This document shows, one piece after another, positions 35,703-50,900 of a DNA stretch of 64,000 nt. The notes under the pieces are model-generated. The model worked only from the letters and a program-made list of their open reading frames with translations, was not told where the DNA came from and ran no database searches. The translations under genes and the position numbers were made by a program. The stretch is from Circinella umbellata (Eukaryota > Mucoromycota > Mucoromycetes > Mucorales > Lichtheimiaceae), in assembly GCA_025093555.1 (NCBI GenBank), contig JAIWNF010000059.1, positions 186,001 through 250,000 of the forward strand, read 5' to 3'. Positions within the stretch are counted from its first letter, which is position 1. Every line of letters begins with the position of its first letter.

Positions 35703-36103
35703 GCTACCTGTGCGATTTTTTTCTAGCGAGTGTTTAATTGTAGGGGTACAGCGCAAACAGCCATAGCCAATCCTCTGATGATATTACCAGTACGACTTCT
35801 CTTACTAAACATACTTCATTAAGACTCTATACATTTTTTTCTCTACGTATAATAACTTCTTATGAATGATATTCGTTTCAATTAATTTTACACTATTGAA
35901 ACCAACCTACTAAAATAAATACGTAATATAGAATACACGTATAAATTTTTACTGTTCATTGATGATACGTAACTTATCTACAGAAAGAAGATAATTTTCT
36001 TGAATTTTTTGATCAAAATGGCTTTATTGGTGCGATTTTTCATTTTTTTTTAAAAAAAAATTACAAGTGTTTATCCTTGCGATTTTTTTTCACTTCTAAA
36101 TGG
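35703..36103 (-). mobile_element. Dispersed ~400-bp element, copy B
   Basis: Reverse-orientation copy of the element at 21450-21872, nearly identical through the central ~330 bp. Differences include a few substitutions, a short ACGTA-containing insertion near the CATCAATGAACAG block and an altered A/T-rich region near the 36050 end. It lies immediately 5' (in transcription sense) of the cyclin C fragment. Confidence 0.75.
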
Positions 36104-36221
36104 CATTGCTGCGTATCAGTTTATTTGATAATGTAAAACTAGTCTACTAAAATATAGTATAAAGGTATGTCGATTATGACTAGTTATTAGCACTGACTTG
36201 CTCAAATATTATTCACAAAAA

Positions 36222-36281
36222 AGAAGATAATACTCTTGGGTTATTTGATTAAAATGGATTTATTGGTGGGATTTTTTTTTA
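36222..36281 (-). mobile_element. Diverged partial copy of the dispersed element
   Basis: The reverse complement reads AAAAATCCCACCAATAAATCCATTTTAATCAAATAA..., corresponding to the AAAAATCGCACCAATAAAGCCATTTTAATCAAAAAA end of copy A. Only this ~50-60-bp end is recognisable, about 120 bp from copy B, so it is probably an older fragment. Confidence 0.6.
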
Positions 36282-38467
<2,186 letters not shown>

Positions 38468-38732
38468 ATTCATGATTCTTATGTTTATGTGTATAAAATA
38501 AAAAAGCAAACTATTATTTGGTAGTATGGATTAAAAAGAAGGAACTTTTTTTTTTATTTTATCTTATCAAAAAATTACTATTATTTTTTAAAAAACAACA
38601 TAACGGAACACAGAAACACATACACCAAAAAAAAGAGGAATAAACATTATCGTATTATGTAAAAACAAAAAAAAAAACAAATAACATAAATAAAGTAAAA
38701 AAAACAAAAAGAAAAAGAAAAGGAAAAAAAAA

Positions 38733-39734
38733 TTAAATAACGCGTATCATGAAAAGAACAACAAAAGCAACAACAAATGAACTCCAAAAAGAAATGACAT
38801 GAAATTCATGCGATCCACCATCCGTAAATACACCAATTTGACCAAGTTGTCTATAGTCAACTCCATTATAATCAATATGTGGATAAGATCCGGGCATCAC
38901 TGTGTTGATAGCATAAACTGTTGAAATAACAAAGGATGTCGAGAAACCTTCTGCTATATTATCATTATTGTCATTCTCTTCAGCGACAGATGTCATTATT
39001 GGACTAGATGAAGGAGATTGAGAATTGCTGACAATGACAGGAGATTCGACAAGGGATGATTTTGTTGGGTCAACAGTTGATTCTGTAGTATCTTCTTCTG
39101 AAAGAGAAGATGATGATGTAGATTCAGATTCAGGTGTTTTTGTAGATTGTGTTGCTTCGTCGTCATGGTGATCATGCGAGGATGATGATGAATGTTTATC
39201 TTTATGACGATGTTTATCTTTCTTTTTTTTATCTTTCTTCTTTTTATTCTTTGCAACTTGAAAACCATGATGTCGAGAAGGTCCGACCATATCCATGAAT
39301 GGTTCTTCCTCTATTCTTTCCCATCCATAAGGTGGTTCTTCCATCTACCATGTAATAAAAAAAATCCTTTTTAGAAATTCTGACATACAATGAAGAATCG
39401 AGTATATCAAATGAAAAAGAGATTTCATGACAACAACATACCGGATTACCCCATACATCATCTTCAGACGCCATAAAATCATGCCACGAATCTCTATCAT
39501 GATCAATAAAAGGAGGCTGTTGCGGATGATGCATGATTCTCCCCAAGAACTAGTATTAAAGCTTTCCTTGATTTACAAGATGAAAAAATCAAAGAGAAAA
39601 AGAGAAAAAATGGAAAGTTCTCTACGAACTTGACAATTTTTTTTATATTTATAAGAAGAATCCCAATCTTGACCGCGTTTATATTCTTTATAAACCAACC
39701 AAGGAAAATAAGCATCATTGAAGAAACAAATCAT
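38733..39734 (-). CDS. Unrecognised protein, predicted C-terminal membrane anchor
   Basis: Exons 39734-39630, 39549-39442 and 39344-38733 give 274 residues. The N-terminal part is aromatic/charged (FPWLVYKEYKRGQDWD, WHDFMASEDDVWGNP, PYGWERIEEEP). A Lys-rich block (NKKKKDKKKKDKHRHKDKH) and an acidic Ser/Thr-rich low-complexity stretch follow. The C-terminal quarter is more ordered (SFVISTVYAINTVMPGSYPHIDYNGVDY), and a hydrophobic span (about residues 252-271, FWSSFVVAFVVLFMIRVI) lies at the very end, as in tail-anchored proteins. I do not recognise the family. The first intron uses a weak GTTCGT donor, so the exon 1/2 junction is the least certain part; exons 2 and 3 are joined by a good GTATGT/TAG pair in phase 0. 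It is tandem to PYM1, whose stop is about 100 bp upstream. Confidence 0.6.
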
Positions 39735-39834
39735 AAAAAAATAATCTGTTTAGATTTATAAAAAAAGAAAAGAAGAATAAACTAGAAATAATATCAAATA
39801 CAAACAAAACAAAAAAAATTATAACAATGCAAAA

Positions 39835-40284
39835 TTATACTGTTGCTGATGATGATAATAATTCTGACAATTCATCACGTAGTGCCTTGCCCTTTTTCAC
39901 TTTTCCACGTTGATCGTCATTCAACTGTTCACCTTTTATCAATTTCTGTTCCAATTCTTCTATTTGTCTAATTTTTTTCTGTAAGTTTCGAATCTTTCGT
40001 TCTTCTGGTGAACTATCCGTTGACGGGGCAGGTTGTGAGTGTGGTTTTGCTTCTTTTGCTGGTTTTTGTTTTTGTTGTTGTTTTTGTAATTGATGTTGTT
40101 GTTCCTGTTCAGCTTGTTGTCTTGCTTTTGGCGATGCATAACGCTGGACATCTTCTAATGGTGTGAAACCAGCCCGAACTTTTCGAGCGGGTCTATAAGA
40201 TCCATCAGCTCTCTTGGAGCCAGGAATCCATCTTTCTTCACCTACAGTAATGATACCGGCATCTGTCGGATTGGGATCTGTCAT
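39835..40284 (-). CDS. PYM1: PYM1 (partner of Y14 and Mago), exon-junction-complex disassembly factor
   Basis: Ribosome-associated protein that removes exon-junction complexes from translated mRNA by binding the Mago-Y14 dimer. Single exon, 149 residues. The N-terminal Mago/Y14-binding segment is clear: RWIPGSKRADGSYRPARKVRAGFTPLEDVQRY (compare [25 protein letters not shown]). The middle is a Gln/Lys/Pro-rich linker. The C-terminal helix RKIRNLQKKIRQIEELEQKL...LNDDQRGKVKK matches the eIF2A-like ribosome-binding segment of PYM. The only in-frame start near the Mago-binding motif is used. It shares a 369-bp divergent region with the alpha/beta hydrolase gene. Its presence fits the intron-rich gene structure seen throughout. 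Confidence 0.93.
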   Translation of the reverse strand: MTDPNPTDAGIITVGEERWIPGSKRADGSYRPARKVRAGFTPLEDVQRYASPKARQQAEQEQQHQLQKQQQKQKPAKEAKPHSQPAPSTDSSPEERKIRNLQKKIRQIEELEQKLIKGEQLNDDQRGKVKKGKALRDELSELLSSSATV

Positions 40285-40653
40285 TTTTATATGTCGTTAT
40301 TTCGTTGTTCCAAAAAAAAAAAGTAGTATAAGTAACACCACAACTGTACTTTTTTGTAATATAAAAAAAAAAGGATCTGAGTTTCTTTTTTTGGTGTTTT
40401 TAATGGAGAGAGATTCATAAAAAAGAGCCGCGCTATTTGTTGCTGTGTAACATATTTTTGTTCTTTTGAGATTTTCTTATTTGTATAATTTTTATTTAAG
40501 CCCTTTTTTTTGCTCTTTCTCTTTTATATTTTCATTGTTTGTTCATAACACTCCCGTTTTTTTCTTTATTTATTATCTTGAAAGTCTATTCATCGTAATA
40601 AAAAACACAATAATACAAAGATTTTGTTTTTTTAATAACGTTAAAGTATTGCT
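40285..40653. promoter_or_regulatory. Divergent promoter between PYM1 and the alpha/beta hydrolase
   Basis: 369 bp of T/A-rich sequence with several TTTTTTT tracts between two outward-facing start codons. No defined factor site recognised. Confidence 0.5.
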
Positions 40654-42826
40654 ATGACAACGGTTAAAAAGATACAACATCGATTATTTCGTACTGAACG
40701 CGCATCCCATAGATTATCACTTCAAAAAAGTCAAGTTGTCAATAATGCAAAGAAAAAAGAAACTCAAACCAATATACCTCCCAAATTATGGGGACATTTG
40801 ATACCGCCTATGCCTGTTGTCACTTCTACTATTTATCGTCACTATGCTAAAGGTAGCATTTATTATTATACTATTCTATTCACAATAAAAGAATAAATAA
40901 TATATGATAACACAAAAAAATCCTGTGTAATGCACCATATGTAAAACCTAACTAATTATAATTTTTAATTTACAGGTCCACCAGCAAAATCTTGGTCACT
41001 TACATTTGATTTGGCTGTTGCCATCCTATCAGATTTTTTGAAACGTTCGAGTAATAAAACTGTGGAAGATTTGCAACAATTATCAACAATTAAAGGTGCA
41101 CCGGTTCCATCGGATATGAAACGACGTAAAGTATTCATACCAAATGACTATCGAGTACGAGCCAGCAATCACCTCGGATGTTTATTTAATGCTGAAGACG
41201 AAGAATTGATCGGCTGGGATTGGAAAAGTGATAAGAAGGGAGCCAATGAACTTAAAGGTGAATGGATGATATCCAAAAAGACTATTAACAATATAAAAAA
41301 TAACGACGGCATTGATATCAATGATAGTTGTGGTGCTAAAAAAACTGTATTACCACTTAAGAATAAGCGAACCATTTTTTATCTTCATGGTGGGGCATAT
41401 TATTTGGGTTCGTACACACTTTATCGAAGTTTATTGGCCAGACTAGCAAAGGTTAGTTCATGGAGTAATTTAGTTTCTACTATTTATTTTTTCTCACATA
41501 CCTACAACACATGATCATAATAATTAACATCATACATAAATCATATTTAGTTGTCAGATTCTCAAACTTTTGCAATAAATTATCGATTGGCTCCACAACA
41601 TCCTTTTCCAATAGCGGTAGAAGATGCACTAGCGGCATATATATACATGGTAGACCCACCCGAAGGTATCGAACCTATTGACCCTAAATCAATTGTAATT
41701 GCTGGAGGTAAGTTGTTATTGATCGTCCAATTTTTTTTTCGAGTGAGCAACAAAGAAAGCCAACCTATCAGTATTAATTTTATTTTAGATTCTGCTGGTG
41801 GTGGATTGACATTCTCTTTGTTATTAACACTCCGTGACGCCGGACTACCATTGCCTGGGGGTGCAATGACATTATCACCATGGTATGTTTATATTTATAG
41901 CTTTACATATACATATTTTATAATACACATTCATGCACGTAAATTAAAAGGACTGGTAAACTCGGGGGTTGAGCTATGGACCATTATAACTGATCGACTG
42001 ACACGTAAATAATTTCTTTATTTTATATAGGATCGATTTAACTCATAGTTTTGAGTCTATTATTAATAACATTTCCACGGACTTTTTACCACCAATGGGT
42101 TTCAAACATGTTTTATCTGATGCTCAAGATTATACCCTTTTACCACCGCTCACAAAAAGAACAAGTCAGGCAAGCATGGGATCTTTTCCTGATGATGATT
42201 TAGATCGTTTTCAATTTTATGCAGCAAACAGAACATTGAAGCTTCCTCTTGTCAGTCCAGTTTTTGACAAGAAAAGTTTACACGGACTACCTAAGTTATT
42301 AATTCAAACTGGTACAGCCGAACGATTACATGATGAATCCGTTTATGCTGCATTATTAGCTAGCGGTACATTTTCCTCTTCATCTTCTACCACTGACTCC
42401 AGAAAAAACAATAGTGATAACGAAAAAAATCAACAATTGCAACAACCAACAGATGTCATATTGGAAATGTATGTCGATCAACCACACGTTTTTCAAATTT
42501 TACTACCGACACGACCATCCACATGCGCGATTAAACGATTAGCCCACTTTGTACGTGATGTTACAACTGTCAACGATAATGACAAGGAAAAACTAAAGAA
42601 GAAAGAACAAAGTCTATTAAAAGTACAGACTATATCACCACGTGGAAAAGTAACAGAAACAAAACAAGAATTATTAAAAGAATTTAAAGATGGAAATAAA
42701 TGGAATGATTGGAAAAATCGGCTAGCTAGAAAAACTTTGCGTGAAAGATTAGAAGAAGTGGAAGCTGCAATTGTAAATATGAATAATGAAGACTCTCCTC
42801 ACGGTCCTCATCAACATCAGCATTAA
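40654..42826 (+). CDS. Alpha/beta-hydrolase fold-3 (HSL/GDXG-type) esterase or lipase
   Basis: Serine hydrolase of the hormone-sensitive-lipase group; the substrate is probably an acyl ester or lipid. Exons 40654-40852, 40976-41451, 41551-41707, 41789-41882 and 42031-42826 give 573 residues. The oxyanion motif HGGAY (about residues 203-207), NYRLAPQHPFP and the nucleophile motif GDSAGG (Ser about 279; its first codon is split by intron 3) are intact. SPW spans intron 4, and the catalytic His is likely in YVDQPHVFQ (about residue 460). The N-terminal 100 residues include WGHLIPPMPVVTSTIYRHYAKGPPAKSW, and the hydrophobic LTFDLAVAILSDFL may be a membrane-associated helix. An acidic/Ser/Asn insert (about residues 425-445) and a basic C-terminal coiled-coil-like tail ending in His-rich residues are extra to the core fold. 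Confidence 0.88.
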
Positions 42827-44953
42827 CCACAACCATCAATATCCCTATCATCAAAAGCTCCTTCCTAAAAAGGGAAGTTTATTTATTTATTTTTAAATGG
42901 CATACGCACAAACATATAGATTTTCAAAGTGCCACAACAATAATAACAACAAAAAAAAATACTATCAAAACAAGATTTCTTTTTAGGATGGTTACATTAA
43001 TGATGTGCTAAAGAATGTTTTTCTTTGTTTTGAACTGCGGCGGGGATTAACAATCTGTACTTATTTATATTTTGACATCTATTTATTTCTCCACAATGTA
43101 CGTAATGATAAATACAAAAAAAAAAGGTTTTTATTATTCGCTTATCTCTATTAGCACAAAAGAAAATCATATTATTAAACCTACATATGAATGATATGTA
43201 TTACTACATAATATAACTTCTCGTTCACATTGTACGCACATACAATTAAACCTGTTCAGCAGAAAAACGTGGGAAGACAATGTATGTAATAGTAACGTTT
43301 TTGTTGTGAATACCTATAATACGTACTTTTTGGTTTATATACACATACGTACGTAATAACAAAATAGGTTAGATATAAAGATGAAACGCATTATATACAA
43401 CTATTATTACTTTTTAGGGAAAAGTATATCATAAAAAAGAGAGGTGGGAAGTTGATATAAAAATAAGTTTTTTTTTTGAAGCCACAAGGAACATATCAGT
43501 ATATTTTTCTTGGGTTCTTTTTTGTCCGAGGGTTGTACATTCTAGCAAGTGCCGCATTTTGTGTTCGTTCGCTTGCAAATAAAAAGATTGTTCTCCTTGC
43601 ATCAGGGGCGCCAGTAGTACACTATTAATATGTTATAGCCCGATACATACTATACATATTTTAGTATTGCATGCATGTTAAGTCAAGTAGACTCAGATAT
43701 AAAAAAAATAGTAAGTGCCTTGAACAAACTATTGTTTGTCGTACTGCTGCGATATCATCGTTTTATATTACATACTACAATTGCTAAATAGGTGACGAGC
43801 ATTACATCTTATAATATAGTAAATAGACTTATTTTAGATCTATGTATACATGATTGGACACTGTTACTACGTAATAAGTATTTTTATCAGCACATTAAAA
43901 AAACGAAATTACCCATCAATCTATTCTCTTTTTCAAATGCTAATAGTAAAAAGTGAAAAAAAAAACGCCCAAGGCAATTATAATTTGTTCATTTACTGTT
44001 ACACAACACTGTGTATTACTACATTTCTTACATATTCTGAATAAATCATAATTCGATATGCATTTTTATGCAGCTTATCTGTGTTAGGTTTACCTTTGTA
44101 CGTGTTAGAAAAAACGTAATATACGAATTATTCATCATCATTGTTGTCATCATGATCACGAAGCAATAATAATAATAATAAGATTACGCCAACACGTTGC
44201 TGTTTTAAAAAAAAACCCAACGTCGTTTTGGATTATCAGAAAAAAAAAACCATCAGTTTTTTTTTTATTTATGTCTTATGCTATCATACCTACAAAACAT
44301 ATATAAACATTTTATTAAGTTTTGTTGGTTGTCTTTTCAAAGTGCCAATTTAATTCTAATGCGTAGTGATATCAAAAAAGTATACAAGATCCCGATCCCT
44401 TTTTTGATCATCATCTTCATCATCTTTTTTTCATTTCAAAAATCGTATCACTTTGTGGGTAATGATATATTTAGTTTTTTAAAAAAAAAGCAATTCGGGT
44501 ATGTGGGGGAAGATGAAAGGGGATATTATAAACAGACAAAGTGACAAAAAGAGAGGGGACGGGAAAGGGGAACAACTATACCGTATTTGTTCATGTTTTG
44601 CAATAACCAAATAAGGACATTGTCAATTTTTATGATTTTTTTTTTCGCGCGCGCGGGTAGACAGAAAAAAGAAATAAAAAGTAAATTATTAAAAACAAAC
44701 ATGGCGTTTCTTTATATATATTAATGACGTCTAGTTTTTTTCTTCATTTTTTTTTTCTTTCCTGATTATCTTCCTTCCTTTTCATTTTTTATTTCTATTT
44801 TATTTTTATTCATATACCCCTTATATTAAATAACAAAACTTAAACTTATAAGAAAAAAATATATATATTGTTTTTTTTTTCTATTTCGTGTGTCGCGTGG
44901 CAACAATTCGAAAACCCTCATAATAGTATTTATTAACGAAGATATAAAAGATA
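42827..44953. other. AT-rich intergenic region
   Basis: 2.1 kb without a supported gene. It contains several TACGTA sites (43093, 43318, 43345 and 43864), a GCGCGCGCGGG patch at about 44647 and long T-rich leader tracts before the Sel1-repeat gene. Small frames at 43850 and 44278 look spurious. Confidence 0.45.
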
Positions 44954-47900
44954 ATGGGGAGCCAACAAAGCCGACCCAATAGTACACATCACAGTACTCG
45001 ATCATCATCATCTACTGCGAACTCAATAAGTAGTAGAAGAACGCTTAAACGACTTTCACGACGTCTGAATACTCTCAGTCACCATTATAGCCATAAAAAT
45101 GTGAAAAGTGATGATGATGAGCTTATTGAAAATCAAGATCATATTAATAACAGTGACAGCAGTAGCAGCAACAATAGTATTTTTATAGCATCGCCAGTTT
45201 TATCCCCTCAACAACAGCATGAACAACAACAACAAACACCTCAGCGGCAGTCCAAGCAACAATCACAACAACAAATACAAGATCATGTTTATGAGAAACA
45301 GGAACAGCCAGCGTCACTAGGACAGCATTTATATCCAAGACGACGAAGTACTAATGATTACTATCGTAGTAGTGGCGGAGGCGCCATGCTACGTCGTCGG
45401 TCCCAATCACCAAGGTATCATAATAGCAATAGCAATAACAACAACTGTCGCCCGTATTCGTTTGCATCCTCAAGTAATGATAGCAACGTGAGCCTTTGTT
45501 TATCATCTGGTGGATTGTTTTCACAGATCGATCCTGCCACTTCTTCCTCCATAACAACTGCCACCGACTTTTCTTCTTCCATATCTCGTCGCTCTTTATT
45601 TCTAAGTCAGGATAAGACCATCATGCTTATTCCTCCACTTCAACTACAACCCCGAAAACAACCTATTCAGCAAGCTGCTTTAAAGCAAGATGAAATTCTT
45701 GAACGACTGGAACAAAACCAACACCAAAGTTATCATGTTTTGAATGAAGCTGCAGCAGCCACTCGAACATCCGACGATCGTACCGAGTTTTACAAGGCCG
45801 CACAACATTGGAGTCAAAAGACCAAGGATCTAGGGGCCATGGCTTGGGTTGCCAGATGTTTATTGGATGGTTGGGGTATTCCTGCTAATCGTTCTCTTGG
45901 TGTGGATCAATTAAAAAATCTATCAGAATTAAGATGCTGGGAAGCTTACTATCCTTTGGCCGATTATTATCGTGAAGAGAGCAAAACAACTCGACGACTT
46001 GAAAAAGAAGCTATTCGATGGTACAAAGCCGCAGCCGATTTAAATAATCCAAATAAAACTGTCATTGGCTTTGCTCAATATCGTTTGGGTGAAATGTATG
46101 CAAAAGGGCAAGGTGTAATGGAGAACGATACACATGCTTTATCATGGTTTGAAGCGAGCGCTAAAAATGGAAACAAGTAAGCACAAAAAATATTCTTTTC
46201 ATTGTTACAAAATCTGTTGTGTGTGGGAAATGCATAAACTTTAATATGTTTTATTTTATGCATCTATTTACTGATAATTATTTATCCTTCTCCCGCATCC
46301 TATTCTCTTTTTTCTCTCCTCACTCTCCTACCCACCCCTACATATATTTACTAAAAATACAGATATGGTCAATATATATCCGGAGTTTACTTTGAACAAG
46401 GCATCGGTGTTGAAAAAAATCTCGAAAAAGCTAAAGAATATTTTTTGGCTAGTGCAAATGAAGATTTTGCTGATGCACAAGCTGCTTTGGGTATTTTATT
46501 AATTGATCAACAACAACTATATGATGAAGGCAAAGAATGGCTTGAACGTTCTGCACAGCTGGTAAGTTTTGATTTTTTATTATATTATTCTTTTGAAATG
46601 AATATAAATATGTACAACCGATCTGAATATTATATACTAAAAAAAATATAGGATAATGCACGTGGATTATTAAAACTCGGTATCATGTATGAAAATGGTC
46701 AAGGAGTACCTTGTAATCCAGAACAAGCCATGAATTATTACAAAACTGCAGCTATTTCAGCAGATGATGCCAGAGCACAATATGTGGTTGGTCTTAATTA
46801 TCGTTTGGGTACCATGAGTTTACCTCAAGACTATAAAGAAGCTGGTCGTTACCTTGTTCGTTCTGCTCGTGCCGGGTTTGCCCCTGCTCAACGTATTCTT
46901 GGTCTCATGTTAGCTCAAGGATTGATGGGTCGCAAAGATGAAAGATCTGCACTTCATTGGTTCCGAAGAGCCGCCAGTCGAGGCGATGTACGTGCCTTAT
47001 GTCTCGTTGGATCATGTTATGAAACAGGCACAGGCGGTGTCCAAGTCAATTTGGATCGAGCTATGGAAGATTATCGTAAAGCTGTCAGGATTCCTGGACC
47101 CTTTCAATGCGCAGCACAGCTGGTCTTGGCGCAATTACTCTTGAAAATGGAGCGACAACACGATGCTTATGAATGGTTTATGCGTGCTGCAAGCCACACC
47201 ACAAACGATTTGGCCGGCGACACACCCGCAGCTGTGGCTGGTCGTAAAGCAATGCTGATGGTGGCTCGATATCACTTGCATGGTTGGTCGGGTGTAACAC
47301 AAGATTCAGCCACGGCATTCCAAATGTTGCATACACTTATTGAACAAAACCCAAATGAAGATGGTGCTCTTTATTGGCTAGCTGCATGTCATGAAGAAGG
47401 TATCCCTGGTATTTGTTCTCCCGATTGCGCTCAAGCATTTGAATATTATAAGCGTTCAGCTGAAGCTGGTAATACTGATGGTGAATTCCAAGTAATAATT
47501 TGTTCTTTTATTTTACATCCAATATTTTTTTTATATATGCATTTATTTAACTTAAAATATATACCTCCAAATTATTTTTATTAACTATTATAGGTTGCGT
47601 TAATGTTATCCAATGGACAAGGTATTGAACGTAATCATGCTGCTGCACTTCCATGGTATGAAAAAGCTGCTCGCAAAGGCCATAGAGCTGCTTGGTATAA
47701 CTTGGGTCTCTATTACGCCAAAGGACTTGGTGGTGTACAAATCAATAACCGTCGTGCAGAAATTTGTTTTGAAAAAGCAGCAAAGAAAGGATTTATACCT
47801 GCCATGACTTTACTAGCTGCTTTGTATCGTGCTGCCGCCGCTTCACAACAACACGTGGCATCATCAGAAAATAATAATAATGATAATGGTAATGTCCGAT

Positions 47901-50900
47901 TATTGCGCCAACAAATGAAGACTCAGCAAGAAAAACGGGAATGGATGGTCTACTGGTTTCAGAAAGCAGCTACATTAGGTGATGTCGCAGCTCAACGTGA
48001 ATTGGGAATGTTGTACGACTCTGGCCTTGGTGTCACACAGAACTATGAGCAAGCTTTTATTCTTTTACAAAAAGCTGCAGCTCAAAATGATCCCCGGGCT
48101 ACTTTATTGCTTGGCAGTTATTACCAGAATGGTCTTGGTGGTATCGAACCAAATGTCGAAAAAGCATTGGAAATTTATAATCAAGCAGTCAAATTAGGTG
48201 CTACCACGTAAGTTTCTTTTTTTATACAATTTAAATGCCAAGGAACTAAAATAACCTTAATGTGGTTTTTTTTTTACTTCTGCCGAAATAGGGCTTATTA
48301 CGCAGCTGCTCGAGTCTATCAGTCCTTGGGACAATATGAACAAGCATTTATGCAATACAAACTTGCAGCTCAAGACAATAATTTAGCCGAAATGTCGGCT
48401 GGAAAATACTCAAAGCTTATGCTCTCCAGATATACTCTTGGATATTACTATGATTCTTCAAATATACCCGTCGTGATTAATAACCTAGATGGTGTCACAA
48501 AAGAATTAGCTTTTCAATCGCTCGATCTTTTAGCAACTCAAGATGAATTCCCACCTAGTTATTACTGGCTTGCCAATTGTTATTACCAAGGAAATGGTAC
48601 CGATGTCAACATGGAAAAAGCTTTAGAATTCTATTTGGCAGCAGCACACAAAACTGAGACCGTGGATGCCATGGTGCGAGTTGCTCACATGTATCAACAA
48701 GGTCAAGGTATGGATGAACCAAATTCAGTCATGGCGTTCAAATACTATCAAGCAAGTGCAGAAGAACAACATCCTGAAGGTGAATACAATATGGGTATGG
48801 CTTATTGGCGTGGGCTCTACAACATTCCAATCAACTTGGGTGAAGCGGTTGTTTGGTTTACCCGTTCAGCAACGAAATATCCAGCAAGTAGTTGGGCACT
48901 AGGTCAAATGGCACTTGAAAATGGAGACCAAGATGTTGCTATTGCATGGTGGCAAAAATCTATTAAACAAGGTCATGTTCCATCGATGCGATCTCTTGCC
49001 AAGCTTTTATTACGCTCATCAGAAACAGAAGAAAATTCTACAGAAGATGCAGCCGCAGAGGCTTTGAATACAATTACACCTGTCACAACTCAGCAAGTAA
49101 CAGAAGGTGCTATTGATTCAACTACGTCTATCGACAAAGCCATCTCATTATTGGAAGGCGCTGTTCGTTCAGGTGATCCCGAATCGCTTGTCATTCTCGG
49201 AAAATATCACCAAAAAAGTGCATTGCAGAATCAACAACAACAAACCCAAGGCTATGGGGACGATATTATTATGGAAGATGAAGAACAAAATGCCGAAATT
49301 GTTTTACAGAAACGCCAAACCCAACAAGATTTAGCTATTCGATGTTTTGAACAAGCAGCAGATATGGGACATATTGAAGCTATGTTTTTAGCAGCACAAT
49401 CATGGCATTCTCAACAACAATTTGCAGCAGCTTTAGATCTTTACAAACGTGCTGCTGAACATAATCATTCTTTATCACGCGTCATGCGTGCTCGTTATAA
49501 GATTGCCGGCCTTGGCGGCGACGAAGCTGATCCTATAGCTGGCTACCAGGTAATAAAAAGATATAATTTTAGTAACTTTCTTATTTTATTCCAAATTGAA
49601 ACATTATTGACCGAAAACAACAAAAAATACGCCGCTCATACAAATTATTTCCAAAAACAAATATATTTTCTTTAAAATTTACACATCATTTTTAGGAATT
49701 ATTGGCTTGTGCACAAAACGATAATTGCGTTGATGCATACAACTCTTTGGGCCAGTGCCATGAATTAGGTCTTGGAACTGAACAAGATGATCGTTGCGCT
49801 TTAGAATGGTATCTTCGTTCGGCAGAAAAAACTCAAGATGCCGAAGCCATGTTCCGTATTGGTCAAATGCATGCACAGGGCCGGGTCCCATCACAACAAC
49901 AAGATGACGAACACAACAAAGATCTAGAAGCTTTACAATGGTATCGATTCGCTTGCGATTCTCGTAACCACCCACGCGCTCATTATTATATTGGTCTTTA
50001 TCATGCTCATGGTATTCGTTCAGAACATGATAATACTACGTTCCTTTTACAACCTGATATATTCGTTGCAATTCAACATTTTCGACAAGCAGCGGAACAA
50101 GATGACCGAGACGCCATGGTCCAAGTGGCACAATTGTTATTGTTTATGAATACGACTGACGACGCAGATAACTTTTATAACAACGACAACAATAACAATG
50201 ACCACATGATGATTCCTGATAATGCTATAACAACACCAAATACAGTCCTTGAAGGCTTCCAATGGTTAGAACGCGCAGCACAATTAGGATCGGCTGAAGC
50301 TCAATGTGAATTAGGTAAACTTTATCATACGGGTAAACCAGGACTTGTCAACCAAGCCTTTGAACGTGCTTATGACTATTTCTGTCGAGCTGCAGCACAG
50401 AACGACAAAACAGCGACACTATTTATTGGCACCTATTACGAACATGGAATTCATGTTCCTCCTAATCTCGACGTGGCCCGAGAATGGTATCAAGAAGCCG
50501 TGGACACCCACCCTGGATGGTGGTTAGCTGAATTGGCATTGGCTCGTTTATTACACTCAAATCATAGGGAAGGTTGCCCTGAAGCGTATCAATTATTCAA
50601 GTCTGCTCATGAACATGCTCCTCAAGAAACTTCCGCAACGATGATGTGTGCCCTCTATGAATTATATGGTTGGGCTAATGTGCCTGCTCGGCCGGCCGAG
50701 GCAGCCGCTCTTTTACTCCATTTCGTTGAACAACAACAACATGGTGACCCCAAGACATTCCTTCACGTTGCTCACTGCTATGCACAAGGACTCGGTTTAC
50801 CCCGCGACGCTGTGAAAGCATTCGAATGGTATGGCCGAGTCGTGTCCCATTACGATCAAGACGAAGATGACGAAGAAACTGAAATGCATGTAGGCGAAGC

